From NCBI RefSeq assembly GCF_003353175.1, contig NZ_QHKS01000009.1:124001-188000 (forward strand): a stretch of DNA of 64,000 bases. The letters run 5' to 3'. Shown here one piece after another: positions 7,877 through 16,668 of the stretch (within the stretch, counting starts at the first letter, position 1; each line of letters starts with the position of its first letter). Both the position numbers and the translations under genes were made by a program. The notes beneath the pieces are model-generated. The model did no database searches, had not been told where the DNA came from, and worked only from the letters and a program-made list of their open reading frames with translations. This DNA comes from Paraburkholderia lacunae (GTDB taxonomy: Bacteria > Pseudomonadota > Gammaproteobacteria > Burkholderiales > Burkholderiaceae).

Positions 7877-8746
7877 TCAGGCGTGCTGCGCAGACGGTTG
7901 GTCGGCGTGTTGCGCCGCTGTAACTGTCGCAGGCGCCAACCAGGGCGCTCGCGACGACATCGCTGGCCGCATCGGCCAGTACTGCAATTCAGCGGCAAGG
8001 TGCCGGAAGTCCCGCGCAGCCGGCGTCGACGGAAACGCATCGACGACGCAACGCGACAACTCCAGGGCTCGCGCCATCCGCGCATCGGCGGCAATGCAAC
8101 CGGCGTCTTCCAGCGCCACCGTCAGATAGCGCCCGGCCACGCCGGCCAGGTTGGCAAACGCGGTATGCGCGTCGTCCACGCTCTGCACGTGGTTCACCAG
8201 CACGCGAAACTGCGCGGTGGCGTGCGCGTAGTGCAGACGTTTCATGCACGCGTACGCGTCGGTGATCGCCTGCGCGGCCACGCGCGTGACGATCATCAGC
8301 TCGTGCGCCTGCATCGCGAGCGGCGACAGACGGCCTTGCGGATCGAGTTCCGCGTCGATCAGCACGATGTCGGCAGAGCCGTTCAGCACCACGCCGAACT
8401 GCGCGGCCGTCAGGCCTGCGCTGCTCTGGCGCGTTGCGGCCAGCATCGAGAAGCCGAGCGCATGCCGCGCGGCGGCGGCGTCGAGCGTCATCTCGCCGCG
8501 CATCACGGCCGCAAAATTGCCCTCGCCGCGCACGCCGCCGAGCATCGCGCTCACTGAGTTCCCGTCGAGGCATTCGTCGATCACGAGCACGTCCTTGCCC
8601 TGCTGCGCGAGCGCCGCGGCGAGGTTCACCACGGTCGTCGTACGGCCGACGCCGACCGAGCCGCCCGTCACCGCAATCACGCGCGAGCCGCTCTTCGCCA
8701 GCAACCGCCGCAGTCCTTCTGCCTGATCCGAGATGAATTTATCCAA
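7877..8746 (-). CDS. flhG: Flagellar number regulator FlhG/FleN, MinD-like ATPase with degenerate P-loop
   Basis: FlhG is a MinD/ParA-type protein that acts with FlhF to set flagellar number and place. The start is read as TTG at 8746, inside the end of flhF and 5 nt after GAGGT; it gives MDKFISDQAEGLRRLL, the usual activation-helix start (DQAxGLR). The protein is 289 aa. The nucleotide motif reads VTGGSVGVGRTT (about 26-37): the Walker A lysine is Arg35, and the deviant-Walker 'signature' lysine is also absent (Ser30). The Asp-rich VLVIDECLDGNSV segment follows. Either nucleotide use is altered or the protein works without hydrolysis. Confidence 0.9.
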   Translation of the reverse strand: MDKFISDQAEGLRRLLAKSGSRVIAVTGGSVGVGRTTTVVNLAAALAQQGKDVLVIDECLDGNSVSAMLGGVRGEGNFAAVMRGEMTLDAAAARHALGFSMLAATRQSSAGLTAAQFGVVLNGSADIVLIDAELDPQGRLSPLAMQAHELMIVTRVAAQAITDAYACMKRLHYAHATAQFRVLVNHVQSVDDAHTAFANLAGVAGRYLTVALEDAGCIAADARMARALELSRCVVDAFPSTPAARDFRHLAAELQYWPMRPAMSSRAPWLAPATVTAAQHADQPSAQHA

Positions 8747-10709
8747 AGCGGACCTCGTGCAGTTCAGCCGTCGACCGCGCGGAAAGTGCCGACAGCAACG
8801 CCGGAATATCGTCGTCGTGCGGCACGAACGGCGAGTTGTCGCGGGGAATGCAGAACGCACTCTTGATCAGGAATTTCCTTGTCGCCACGTACAGGTTCTC
8901 CGGCACCTTCTGGCCGGTCGACACGTAATGCACCGGCAGCTTGTAGCGGATCACCGTGTCGAGCACGCCGCCGAGATTGGTGGCCTCGTCGAGCTTGGTC
9001 AGGATGCAGCCTGCGAGCGGCTGCTGATCCGGCGCGCGCTGGTAGGCCTGCACGACTTCGTTGAGCGTGTCGCCGTGGCTGGTCGCGTTCAGCAGCAACA
9101 GGCGCTGCACCGGCTGGCCGGCGCGGCACAGCATCGCGATCTGGTCGGACACGAGGCGGTCGCGCTGGCTCATGCCGATCGTGTCGATCAGCACGATGTG
9201 CTTGTTGCGCAATTCCGAGAGCGCGAGCTGCAGATCGGCGCTGTCTTTCACCGCGTGGACCGACACGCCGAGGATCTTGCCGAAGATGCGCAGTTGTTCG
9301 TGGCCGCCGATCCGGTAGCTGTCGGTGGTGAGCAACGCCACCTTGCTGGCGCCGAAACGCATCACGCAACGCGCGGCGAGCTTGGCGGTAGTGGTCGTCT
9401 TGCCGACGCCCGTCGGGCCCATCAGCGCGAAGACTCCGCCGCGCTCCATCAGCGCGTCTTCGTCTTCCATCACCGGCAGGTTCGATTCGAGCACCGAGCG
9501 GATCCACTCCATGCCGCCTTCCATGTCTTCGATGTTCTCCGGCAGGTTGTCGACCATCATCTGCACGAGCTGCGCGGAGAAGCCGGCGGCGAACAGACGC
9601 TTGGTCAGCGCGGCGCGCGCCGGGTTGCGGCGCTGGCGATCGCCCCACAGCAAACCGGCGAAGTGCTCTTCCATCATCCCGCGCATCGACGCGAGTTCGT
9701 TCATCACGGTTTCTTTGACGACCTGCTCCATGCGCGCCTTGACCGCTTCGGCGACCGCGGCGGGCGCGCGGGCCTCGTCGCCGGCGGGCGACGGCGGCGC
9801 GACCTTTTGCGCGGCGCGGCGCGCTGCGACTTGCGCAGCTTCGCGCGCCCATTCGGGCGTGTCGGCGGTGTCGGGCGCGTTGCCGGCTTGCGCTGCGGCC
9901 TTGCCCGGCTCGACCGCGGCGCCGAGGCCCTTGGCCATCGCGGCGGCGGGCGTCATCGCTGCGGGGCGCGCGCTGTAGGCGCCTTTTTGTTGCTGTTGCT
10001 GTTGCTGCTCGGCGGCGATGCGGCGGGCGTGATCGATCAGCCAGGGATTCGATTCGGCCATCGTGCGCGGCGCTTCAGCGGCGGCTGGCAGCGCAGCGGG
10101 TGCGGCCGGCACGCCGGCGGCCTTGAGCAGATCGGCGCGGATGTCTTCGGTGAGACGGGTCGCCGCGGCGCGGGCGCTGGGCTCGGCAATGGTGATCGGC
10201 TGTGCCGAAGCAGGCATGGCCGGCGCCGTCGGCGCGGCTTTCGGCACAGCGGCGTTCTTCGATGCCGCAACCGGCGCATCGCCCGCGGCGTTGTTCGAAG
10301 CGGTGTTCGAAGCGGTGTTCGAAGCGGTGTTCGAGGCGGGGTTCGAAGCGGGGTTCGAGGCGGTATGTGCGGCCATGGTCTCAGCGCCGGCTTCCGGGCT
10401 GGCGCCGAACACCGATGCGAACACATCGGGCATACCGCTCGCATACGGATTCGCCGACATGGCGCGCGGCGCCGTCAGCAAAGGCTGTCCAGCCGCTGCA
10501 TTCATCGGCGCGAGCTGCGGCGCACCTGCTCCGGCGCGCGGAGCCTTAGGCGCGATGGCGGCCAGCTCGCTGTCGGCCAGCGCGACGATTTCGACGCTGC
10601 CGTCGCCCATCGTGCGATTGGACAACACGACCGCATCGGAGCCCAAGGCTTCGCGTACGAGACGCAGTGCATCCCGACTGGTAGCACCGACAAATTTACG
10701 AATGTTCAA
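8739..10709 (-). CDS. flhF: Flagellar biosynthesis SRP-like GTPase FlhF
   Basis: FlhF is a membrane-associated GTPase of the Ffh/FtsY family that sets where the flagellum is built. The N-terminus matches FlhF (MNIRKFVGATSRDALRLVRE). A long Ala/Pro-rich B domain fills residues about 70-330 and includes Asn-Thr-Ala-Ser tandem units and a run of Gln. The N and G domains follow, with P-loop GPTGVGKTTTTAKLA at about 430-444, then DTIGMSQRD and a TKLDEA motif. At 656 aa it is long because of the B domain. flhG overlaps its 3' end by 8 nt. Confidence 0.96.
   Translation of the reverse strand: MNIRKFVGATSRDALRLVREALGSDAVVLSNRTMGDGSVEIVALADSELAAIAPKAPRAGAGAPQLAPMNAAAGQPLLTAPRAMSANPYASGMPDVFASVFGASPEAGAETMAAHTASNPASNPASNTASNTASNTASNNAAGDAPVAASKNAAVPKAAPTAPAMPASAQPITIAEPSARAAATRLTEDIRADLLKAAGVPAAPAALPAAAEAPRTMAESNPWLIDHARRIAAEQQQQQQQKGAYSARPAAMTPAAAMAKGLGAAVEPGKAAAQAGNAPDTADTPEWAREAAQVAARRAAQKVAPPSPAGDEARAPAAVAEAVKARMEQVVKETVMNELASMRGMMEEHFAGLLWGDRQRRNPARAALTKRLFAAGFSAQLVQMMVDNLPENIEDMEGGMEWIRSVLESNLPVMEDEDALMERGGVFALMGPTGVGKTTTTAKLAARCVMRFGASKVALLTTDSYRIGGHEQLRIFGKILGVSVHAVKDSADLQLALSELRNKHIVLIDTIGMSQRDRLVSDQIAMLCRAGQPVQRLLLLNATSHGDTLNEVVQAYQRAPDQQPLAGCILTKLDEATNLGGVLDTVIRYKLPVHYVSTGQKVPENLYVATRKFLIKSAFCIPRDNSPFVPHDDDIPALLSALSARSTAELHEVRFG
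10293..10364 (-). repeat. 12-nt tandem repeat in flhF (ASNT/ASNP units)
   Basis: Six consecutive copies of GTTCGAAGCGGT (plus strand) with one or two changes encode the repeated tetrapeptide ASN-T/P in the low-complexity B domain of FlhF. The unit is in frame, so copy changes would alter linker length only. Confidence 0.92.
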
Positions 10710-10977
10710 GCTGGACCCCCGATGAGGTAAACGGACTGACGGACCGGCAACACACCGCTTCCCATTGAGATCAATTATTGCGAAAGCCGTCGCGCGACCA
10801 TCGATGGATAAAGACGGGTAAAGGCGGGCAATTCGGGCGATGGACGTGCGGCCGGCGCCACGCGAAAGCCGGTTTTAAACAGGCCTTTCGGAACCGCCCG
10901 GTAACCGTTTTGAGCTCGGGGGGTGTCCGCCTCCGTATGCCGCAGTCCGCGCACGGCGAGAGAAAACGCGAGCCGGA
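10710..10977. promoter_or_regulatory. Intergenic region between flhA and flhF
   Basis: The 341-nt space between flhA and flhF ends with the flhA terminator at its right side. The remaining 268 nt should hold the flhF promoter. I see no sigma-28 box and no convincing -10/-35 pair, and no gene. Confidence 0.4.
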
Positions 10978-11006
10978 AAGAAAACCGGCGCTCGAATGAG
11001 CGCCGG
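10978..11006 (-). terminator. Intrinsic terminator of flhBA
   Basis: Read on the minus strand, CCGGCGCTC, the loop ATTC and GAGCGCCGG form a 9-bp perfect stem followed by TTTTCTTT. It ends the flhB-flhA unit 45 nt after the flhA stop and separates it from flhF. Confidence 0.88.
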
Positions 11007-11050
11007 CAAGAGGTATCGACCCGGTGAGCAGCGGCGTTCAACCGCGCCGT

Positions 11051-13153
11051 TCAGCTATGCGCGCCGATCAGATTCACGACCTTGACGTTGCGCGTATCCG
11101 GCACTTCCGCATACGACAGCACCTTCAGCTGCGGCAGACTGCGGCGCAGGAAACGCGCGAGCATCGGCCGCAACGCGTGCTGCACCAGCAGCACCGGCGC
11201 GAGCCCGAGGTTCTGCTGACGCGTCATCGCCTTCTGCGTTTCGGTCATCAGCGTATGCGCGAGCCCGGGCTCCAGACCCGGATTGGCGCCGGTCGACAGC
11301 GCCTGCGACAACACCCGTTCCAGATTCGAATCGAGGCCCATCACCTGCATGTCGCCGGCGCCCGGGAACCACTGCTGCGTGATCGCGCGGCCCAGCGCGA
11401 GACGCACGGCGGCGGTGAGATCGTGCGCGTCGGTGAGCTTCGGCGCGTGTTCGGACAAGGCTTCGAGAATCGTGCGCAGGTCGCGGATCGGCACGCCCTC
11501 TTCCAGCAGGTTTTGCAGCACCTTTTGCAGCGTGGTGAGCGGCAGGCTCTTCGGCACCAGATCGTCGACCAGCGACGGCGTATCTTTCTGCATCCGCTCG
11601 ATCAGCGCCTGCACTTCGCGGCGGCCGAGCAATTCGGATGCGTGCGTGACCACGAGGTGATTCAGGTGCGTCGCCACCACGGTGCTCGAATCGACCACCG
11701 TGTAGCCGTACACCTGCGCCTGTTCGCGCAGATTCGTGTCGATCCAGATGGCCGGCAGACCGAACGCCGGGTCTTGTGTCGGCGTGCCCGGCAGCGCGGC
11801 GGAAACCTGCCCCGGATTGATCGCCAGCCACTGTCCCGGATACGCTTCGCCGACGCCGACTTCGACACCCTTCAGCGCAATCCGGTAACCGTTCGGCCGC
11901 AGTTCGAGGTTGTCGCGGATATGGATCACCGGCGGCAGGAAGCCGATTTCCTGCGCGAACTTCTTGCGGATGCTCTTGATCCGCTTGAGCAGTTCGCCGT
12001 CGGAGTTCTTGTCGACGAGCGGGATCAGCCGGTAGCCCACTTCGAGGCCGAGCGTGTCGATCATCGTCACGTCGTCCCAGCTGGCTTCGGTGTTTTCCAC
12101 CGGGGTCATCGCGGCCGGCGCGACGTCGATCAGGGCAGTGCTGCTCTTGCGTTCCTCGGCGCGCTTTTTCATCGTGCGACCGAGCTGAATCAGGCCGCCG
12201 CCGAGAATCAGAAACGCGAAGTGCGGCATGCCCGGAATCAGACCCATCAGCACGAGAATGCAGCCGGTGATCATCAGCACGCGCGGATTCGTGAATAGCT
12301 GGCCGGTCAGCTGCGTGCCGATGTCTTCGTTGGTAGCGACGCGCGAGACGATCACACCGGCCGCCGTCGAAATCACCAGCGACGGAATCTGCGCGACGAG
12401 CCCGTCACCGATGGTCAGCAGCGTGTAGGTCTTGCCTGCCGACGCGAAGTCCATGCCGTGCTGCACCATCCCGACGATCAGGCCGCCCAGGATGTTGATC
12501 ACCATGATCAGCAGACCGGCGATCGCGTCGCCGCGCACGAACTTGCTCGCGCCGTCCATCGACCCGTAGAACTCGGCTTCCTGGGCGACTTCGAGACGCC
12601 GCTTGCGGGCCTGTTCTTCGTTGATGAGGCCGGCGTTCAGGTCGGCGTCGATCGCCATCTGCTTGCCGGGCATCGCATCGAGCGTGAAGCGCGCGGACAC
12701 TTCCGCGATCCGCCCCGCGCCCTTGGTGATCACCATGAAGTTGATCACCATCAGGATGACGAAGACGACGATACCGACCGCGAAGTTGCCGCCCACGAGG
12801 AAGTGGCCGAACGACTCGATCACCTGGCCGGCGGCGTCCGGGCCGGTGTGGCCTTCGAGCAGCACGATCCGCGTGGACGCCACGTTCAGCGACAGGCGCA
12901 GCAGCGTCGAGAACAGCAGCACGCTCGGGAAGGCCGCGAAGTCGAGCGGCTTCATCGTGTACATGCTGACGAGCAGCACCATCACCGAAAGCGCGATGTT
13001 GAAGGTGAACAGCATATCCAGCAAAAACGGCGGCAACGGCAAGATCATCATGCCGAGGATCATGCAGATCAGCACCGGCCCGGCGAGGGCGCGCAAATTG
13101 GTGCTGCTCAAGGCATCGGGCCGTCGGGACAGGAATCCGGCGCGAGCGTTCAT
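11051..13153 (-). CDS. flhA: Flagellar export gate protein FlhA
   Basis: FlhA is the nonameric inner-membrane gate of the flagellar type III export apparatus. The 700-aa protein has the usual length. The N-terminal half has about eight membrane segments and the FHIPEP-type loop (RIAEVSARFTLDAMPGKQMA, then IDADLNAG). The C-terminal half is the cytoplasmic docking domain. Its start overlaps the flhB stop by ATGA, so the two gate components are translationally coupled. Confidence 0.97.
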   Translation of the reverse strand: MNARAGFLSRRPDALSSTNLRALAGPVLICMILGMMILPLPPFLLDMLFTFNIALSVMVLLVSMYTMKPLDFAAFPSVLLFSTLLRLSLNVASTRIVLLEGHTGPDAAGQVIESFGHFLVGGNFAVGIVVFVILMVINFMVITKGAGRIAEVSARFTLDAMPGKQMAIDADLNAGLINEEQARKRRLEVAQEAEFYGSMDGASKFVRGDAIAGLLIMVINILGGLIVGMVQHGMDFASAGKTYTLLTIGDGLVAQIPSLVISTAAGVIVSRVATNEDIGTQLTGQLFTNPRVLMITGCILVLMGLIPGMPHFAFLILGGGLIQLGRTMKKRAEERKSSTALIDVAPAAMTPVENTEASWDDVTMIDTLGLEVGYRLIPLVDKNSDGELLKRIKSIRKKFAQEIGFLPPVIHIRDNLELRPNGYRIALKGVEVGVGEAYPGQWLAINPGQVSAALPGTPTQDPAFGLPAIWIDTNLREQAQVYGYTVVDSSTVVATHLNHLVVTHASELLGRREVQALIERMQKDTPSLVDDLVPKSLPLTTLQKVLQNLLEEGVPIRDLRTILEALSEHAPKLTDAHDLTAAVRLALGRAITQQWFPGAGDMQVMGLDSNLERVLSQALSTGANPGLEPGLAHTLMTETQKAMTRQQNLGLAPVLLVQHALRPMLARFLRRSLPQLKVLSYAEVPDTRNVKVVNLIGAHS

Positions 13154-14361
13154 GCGGAGGCTCCTGAAGCGTCTTCGTTAGCGTTGTTGAGCGTGTCGGC
13201 GGCTTCCTGATCGGCTTCATCATCCGATACGCCGCCCTTGTCGAGTTCAGCCGGCACGTCGAGTTCGGTCGGTGCGACCGGCGCGACGCCGCCTTCGGTG
13301 TTAAAGCGCCGCAACTGATAGACCCACGCGAGCACCTCGGCGACCGCGCCATACAGCGGGCCGGGAATCTCACGGTCCAGTTCGACGTTGTGATACAGCG
13401 CGCGCGCCAGCGGCGGCGCTTCGAGCAGCGGCACATTGTTTTCCGCGGCGATTTCGCGAATCCGCGCGGCCACCAGGTTCACGCCCTTGGCGACGACCTT
13501 CGGCGCGCGCATCTCGCCGTCGGCGTATTGCAGCGCGACCGCGAAGTGCGTCGGGTTGGTCACCACCACGTCGGCCTTCGGCACCTTCGTCATCATGCGA
13601 CGGCGGGCAATCGCCCGCTGCTGCTGGCGAATCCGGCCTTTGACATGCGGATCGCCTTCGCTTTCGCGATGTTCGCGCTTCACTTCTTCCTTCGTCATGC
13701 GCAGTTTCTTGTGGAACTGCCACAGCTGATACGGCACATCCAGCGCCGCCACGACGAACATGCCCGCCACCGTCATGCCGCAGCACACGGCGATCAGATG
13801 CATGGCGTTGGCAAGCGCAATCTGCACGGGCTGGGTGGCCAGCGCGAGAATCTCCTCGCGGCGATTCCAGATCGCCGTGCCGCCGATGATGCCCACCACG
13901 AGGGTTTTCGCGAGCGACAAGCCGAGCTGGATCGGCCCGTTGATCGAGAACATCTTGCCGAGGCCGGCGATCGGGTTGAGCCGGTCGAACTTGGGCTCGA
14001 ATCCTTTGGCGGACAACTGCCAGCCGCCCAGCGCCATCGGTGCGAGCAAGGCGGCCAGCCCGGTAAAGGCGAGAACCGGCAACAACGCGTACAGCCCTTC
14101 GCGGCTTGCCGCGCCCGCGCCGATCATCATGCGGCGCGTTTCGAATACGCTGGCGTGATCGAACGTGAAGGCCGCGCGCAACATGTTCATCAAATGCTCG
14201 CCGATGCTGCCTGACATGGCCCACACGCCGAAAAAGCCTGCCGCCAGCAGCGCAAACGTCGACAGCTCCCGCGAACGCACGATCTGCCCTTCCTCGCGCG
14301 CCTTCTGCAGGCGCCGGGGAGTGGCTGATTCGGTTTTTTCGAGGTCGCTGTCCTCTGCCAC
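13150..14361 (-). CDS. flhB: Flagellar export switch protein FlhB
   Basis: FlhB is the membrane protein that changes export specificity from rod/hook to filament substrates after self-cleavage. It has four membrane segments in the first 210 residues and the cleavage motif NPTH at 269-272, the same position as in E. coli. The start is taken as GTG (VAEDSDLEKTESATPRRL), preceded by GGAGAG, giving 403 aa. The frame stays open for another 139 codons upstream, through repetitive Arg/Pro-rich sequence that is not part of any FlhB family member. A Glu/Asp/Ala-rich tail ends the protein. Confidence 0.95.
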   Translation of the reverse strand: MAEDSDLEKTESATPRRLQKAREEGQIVRSRELSTFALLAAGFFGVWAMSGSIGEHLMNMLRAAFTFDHASVFETRRMMIGAGAASREGLYALLPVLAFTGLAALLAPMALGGWQLSAKGFEPKFDRLNPIAGLGKMFSINGPIQLGLSLAKTLVVGIIGGTAIWNRREEILALATQPVQIALANAMHLIAVCCGMTVAGMFVVAALDVPYQLWQFHKKLRMTKEEVKREHRESEGDPHVKGRIRQQQRAIARRRMMTKVPKADVVVTNPTHFAVALQYADGEMRAPKVVAKGVNLVAARIREIAAENNVPLLEAPPLARALYHNVELDREIPGPLYGAVAEVLAWVYQLRRFNTEGGVAPVAPTELDVPAELDKGGVSDDEADQEAADTLNNANEDASGASA

Positions 14362-14817
14362 TAAAGCTCTCCAATCGGTCGAGGCGCGATGCCTGGTTCC
14401 AGTGAGAGCGATTATTCCCGTTGGGCGCAACCGACGATCGGCGGATAAGCGCAGGGAAAGGGGGGCATTTCGGGGGATGGGACAGGCGGCAAACCACCGC
14501 GGGGCTTGCTGGAGGCGCGCTGGCGGCCTGGATGGACCGGCAGCGCGGGGTCGCCGGCGGACGGTCGATAGCGAGGGGCCGCGAGCGGAGGGTCGCGCCG
14601 GAGGACGCTCGATAGTAAGGGGTCGGCAGCGCAGGGCCGCTGGAGGACGGTCGATAGCGAGGGGCCACCAGCGCAGGGCCTCAGGCGGACGGTCGATAGC
14701 GAGGGGCCGTCGGCAGACTGCAGCTAGCGGGGGGGCCGCCGGCGGAGGATGCGTGGCGGGCACCCGCGCGGCTTGCACGCAAGTACCCGGCCGGTTGTCA
14801 TCCTTGCGTCATACGCA
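14362..14817. other. Repeat-bearing region between DUF3443 gene and flhB
   Basis: This 456-nt stretch holds no recognisable gene. Its main content is an imperfect direct repeat at 14559-14708, described separately. It should also carry the flhB promoter close to 14362-14550, but no clear motif was found. Confidence 0.5.
14559..14708. repeat. Four imperfect 22-nt direct repeats upstream of flhB
   Basis: The unit GGACGGTCGATAGCGAGGGG plus CC occurs at 14559-14580, 14603-14624 (four changes), 14645-14666 and 14687-14708, at 44, 42 and 42 nt spacing. A decayed fifth copy may lie near 14716-14737. The intervening 20-22 nt are also similar (CAGCGCAGGGCC). Because 42 is a multiple of three, the minus strand reads as repeated PLAIDRPP. 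Confidence 0.85.
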
Positions 14818-16110
14818 TCAAAACGCGACGTAAGGCGCCTGGCCGCCCGGCGTCTGATCGATGCCGAAGTACACATAACGGCCGTAGAAGAACGGCAAGC
14901 CGAGGTCGAAGCTGCTGCTGCCGCTGAGCTGCCCGGCCAGGTCGTTGAACGCGTAGTTGCTGCCGCTGCCGAACAGGGTGGCCGCGCTCAGGATGCCGAT
15001 ATTGGCGGTCGTTTTCGCGCCGTTCAGCCCGACCAGGCTGATCGAGCGCGTTTGCGCCGACGACGGGCAGTAAAAGCCCGCGTAGGTGCTGCCGCACTGC
15101 GCGAGGGAACTGTCGGAGAAGAAGTAGGCGTTCGAGCCCGAGTCGAGAAACGCCTGCACCGTCGTGCCGTTGAAGACACTGTTGTTCAGATCGCCCCAGG
15201 CATTGGTGGTGAAGGTCTGCGCGGCGGCCAGCGCATTGTTAGACTGCGTGCCGATACCGAACACCAGCGTACCGGTCGCCGACGACGCGCCGGTGTTCCC
15301 CACCGGCGGCATCTGCACGATCACGCCGTTGTTGTCGGTGGCGAACTTGGCGACCGGATTGGTGACCTGCTGCGCCGTCGGCACGGCGGTGCGCGTGCAG
15401 GACGTGCCGCTCGGGCAGGCGAAGTAGTTGCTGTTGTTGGCGGCCGTCGACGCGTTCGCGCAGGTGGCGCCGCAATCGTTGGGCGCCGTGCCGATGCCGA
15501 GAATGCCGTTGGCGCCGAGAGCGCTGGCCGTGTTTTGCGCCACGCCGGTGCAGCCCGCCGGCACCGTGCTCGACGCCATGTCGCCGATGATCTGCACCGG
15601 AATGCTCGTCGTGGTCGTCTCGCCGCCGATCGTCACGCTTGCGGTACGCACCGAGCCCCACGTATAGCCGTCGGCGAAAGTCGCGCACTCGGCGAGCGCG
15701 CCGCCTGCCACCTGAGTTACCTGCAAGGAGCCCAGCACCGAGCTCAGCTGCGAGCTCACCACGCGCAAGCCGAACGAACCGGTGTCGACCTGGATGTTGT
15801 CGACGGTCTGGCAATTGGTGGTCGAGCCGGGCGCGCACACCGTTACGCTAACCGTAGGAATGTTGATGACGCCTTTCACGCCGAAGCCGACCGTAATCGC
15901 CACCGTGTTCGCCGCATTCGCGGCGATCGGCTGCTGAGTCGGGCTCGCCGGCAGCGAGCCGCCGTTCAGCACGGACGACGAGCTGGAGCTCGAACTGGAA
16001 CTGTCGCCGCCGCCACCACCACCGCAAGCGGCCAGAACCGACACCAGCGCCACCGCCGCGACGGACTGGGTCCAGGCTTTGAGCTTTATCGCAATCTGCA
16101 TGGTTCGCAT
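14818..16110 (-). CDS. DUF3443-family secreted lipoprotein
   Basis: The function is unknown. The N-terminus is a lipoprotein signal ending VLAACGGGG, with the lipid-modified cysteine at about residue 29, followed by a Gly and Ser tract. The mature part of 400 aa has the DUF3443 pattern, with several cysteines and segments such as VDTGSFGLRVVSSQLS and GILGIGTAPNDCG; the DTGS and FLDSGS motifs recall a pepsin-like fold, but activity is not shown. It follows the DUF2844 gene by 15 nt in the same direction, a pairing typical of Burkholderiales, so the two probably work together. Confidence 0.85.
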   Translation of the reverse strand: MRTMQIAIKLKAWTQSVAAVALVSVLAACGGGGGGDSSSSSSSSSSVLNGGSLPASPTQQPIAANAANTVAITVGFGVKGVINIPTVSVTVCAPGSTTNCQTVDNIQVDTGSFGLRVVSSQLSSVLGSLQVTQVAGGALAECATFADGYTWGSVRTASVTIGGETTTTSIPVQIIGDMASSTVPAGCTGVAQNTASALGANGILGIGTAPNDCGATCANASTAANNSNYFACPSGTSCTRTAVPTAQQVTNPVAKFATDNNGVIVQMPPVGNTGASSATGTLVFGIGTQSNNALAAAQTFTTNAWGDLNNSVFNGTTVQAFLDSGSNAYFFSDSSLAQCGSTYAGFYCPSSAQTRSISLVGLNGAKTTANIGILSAATLFGSGSNYAFNDLAGQLSGSSSFDLGLPFFYGRYVYFGIDQTPGGQAPYVAF

Positions 16111-16125
16111 CGTTCGTCTCCGCCC

Positions 16126-16668
16126 TTACTGGATGTCGGAACCGCTGACGCCTGAGGGCAGCGCCTGCGGCAACCACGCCTGACCGTTGAACGCGCCCAT
16201 GTGGCCGCCGGAATGGACCACGAGGCTGCTCTGCTCGACCGCCACCGGGCCGCGTCCGCCGCGCGCCGCGCGCACAGCCTTCAGGCCGGCGACATATTGC
16301 GGAAAGTAGCTGCCGAGCAGATCGCTCAGATCCGGCATTTGCGGGCCGCGCCACGCGAGGCCGAACACCGTGCCGTCCGCCGCCAGGTATTCGCGCACGA
16401 CAGTGCCGCTGCCGAGCGTGGTTTCACGCACGGTGTAGGACGCAGAGGCGGTAGTGGAGGAAGCGGCGCTGGATGCGGAATGCATCACGCTTTGCGCAGC
16501 CGCTGCTGCGCTGCTGGCGGGCTGCATGGTGCGGGAAGAAACCGACGCATCCCCGGGCGGAGTCATCGGCGCGCCGCCCAGTCCCGCATGAGCGGACTGC
16601 ACGGCCAACAGCAAACAGGGCAAGGCAAGCGCTGTAACCCACCCAGCGCGGCGGATATGACTCGACAT
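16126..16668 (-). CDS. DUF2844-family exported protein
   Basis: This protein of 180 aa has a clear signal peptide (MSSHIRRAGWVTALALPCLL, cleaved near AHA-GLGG). The mature protein has a Ser/Ala-rich stretch, then YTVRETTLGSGTVVREYLAA and the segment GTVFGLAWRGPQMPDLSDLL characteristic of DUF2844. The start was chosen at the ATG with AGGAG 7 nt upstream; the frame is open far beyond, but that part is not protein-like. It comes first in a two-gene unit with the DUF3443 gene. The function is unknown. Confidence 0.85.
   Translation of the reverse strand: MSSHIRRAGWVTALALPCLLLAVQSAHAGLGGAPMTPPGDASVSSRTMQPASSAAAAAQSVMHSASSAASSTTASASYTVRETTLGSGTVVREYLAADGTVFGLAWRGPQMPDLSDLLGSYFPQYVAGLKAVRAARGGRGPVAVEQSSLVVHSGGHMGAFNGQAWLPQALPSGVSGSDIQ

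Noticed and set aside
8733..10730. 665-codon plus-strand open frame opposite flhF
   Set aside because: It is a shadow of flhF; its Gly/Arg/His-rich product mirrors the Ala/Pro-rich B domain.
14559..14708. Possible CRISPR array
   Set aside because: The repeats are degenerate, spacers resemble each other, and there are no cas genes nearby.
14362..14778. N-terminal extension of flhB through the repeats
   Set aside because: FlhB proteins start at the VAEDSDLEK segment and a ribosome site stands just before that GTG. The extension is low-complexity Arg/Pro. It is kept as a finding only.
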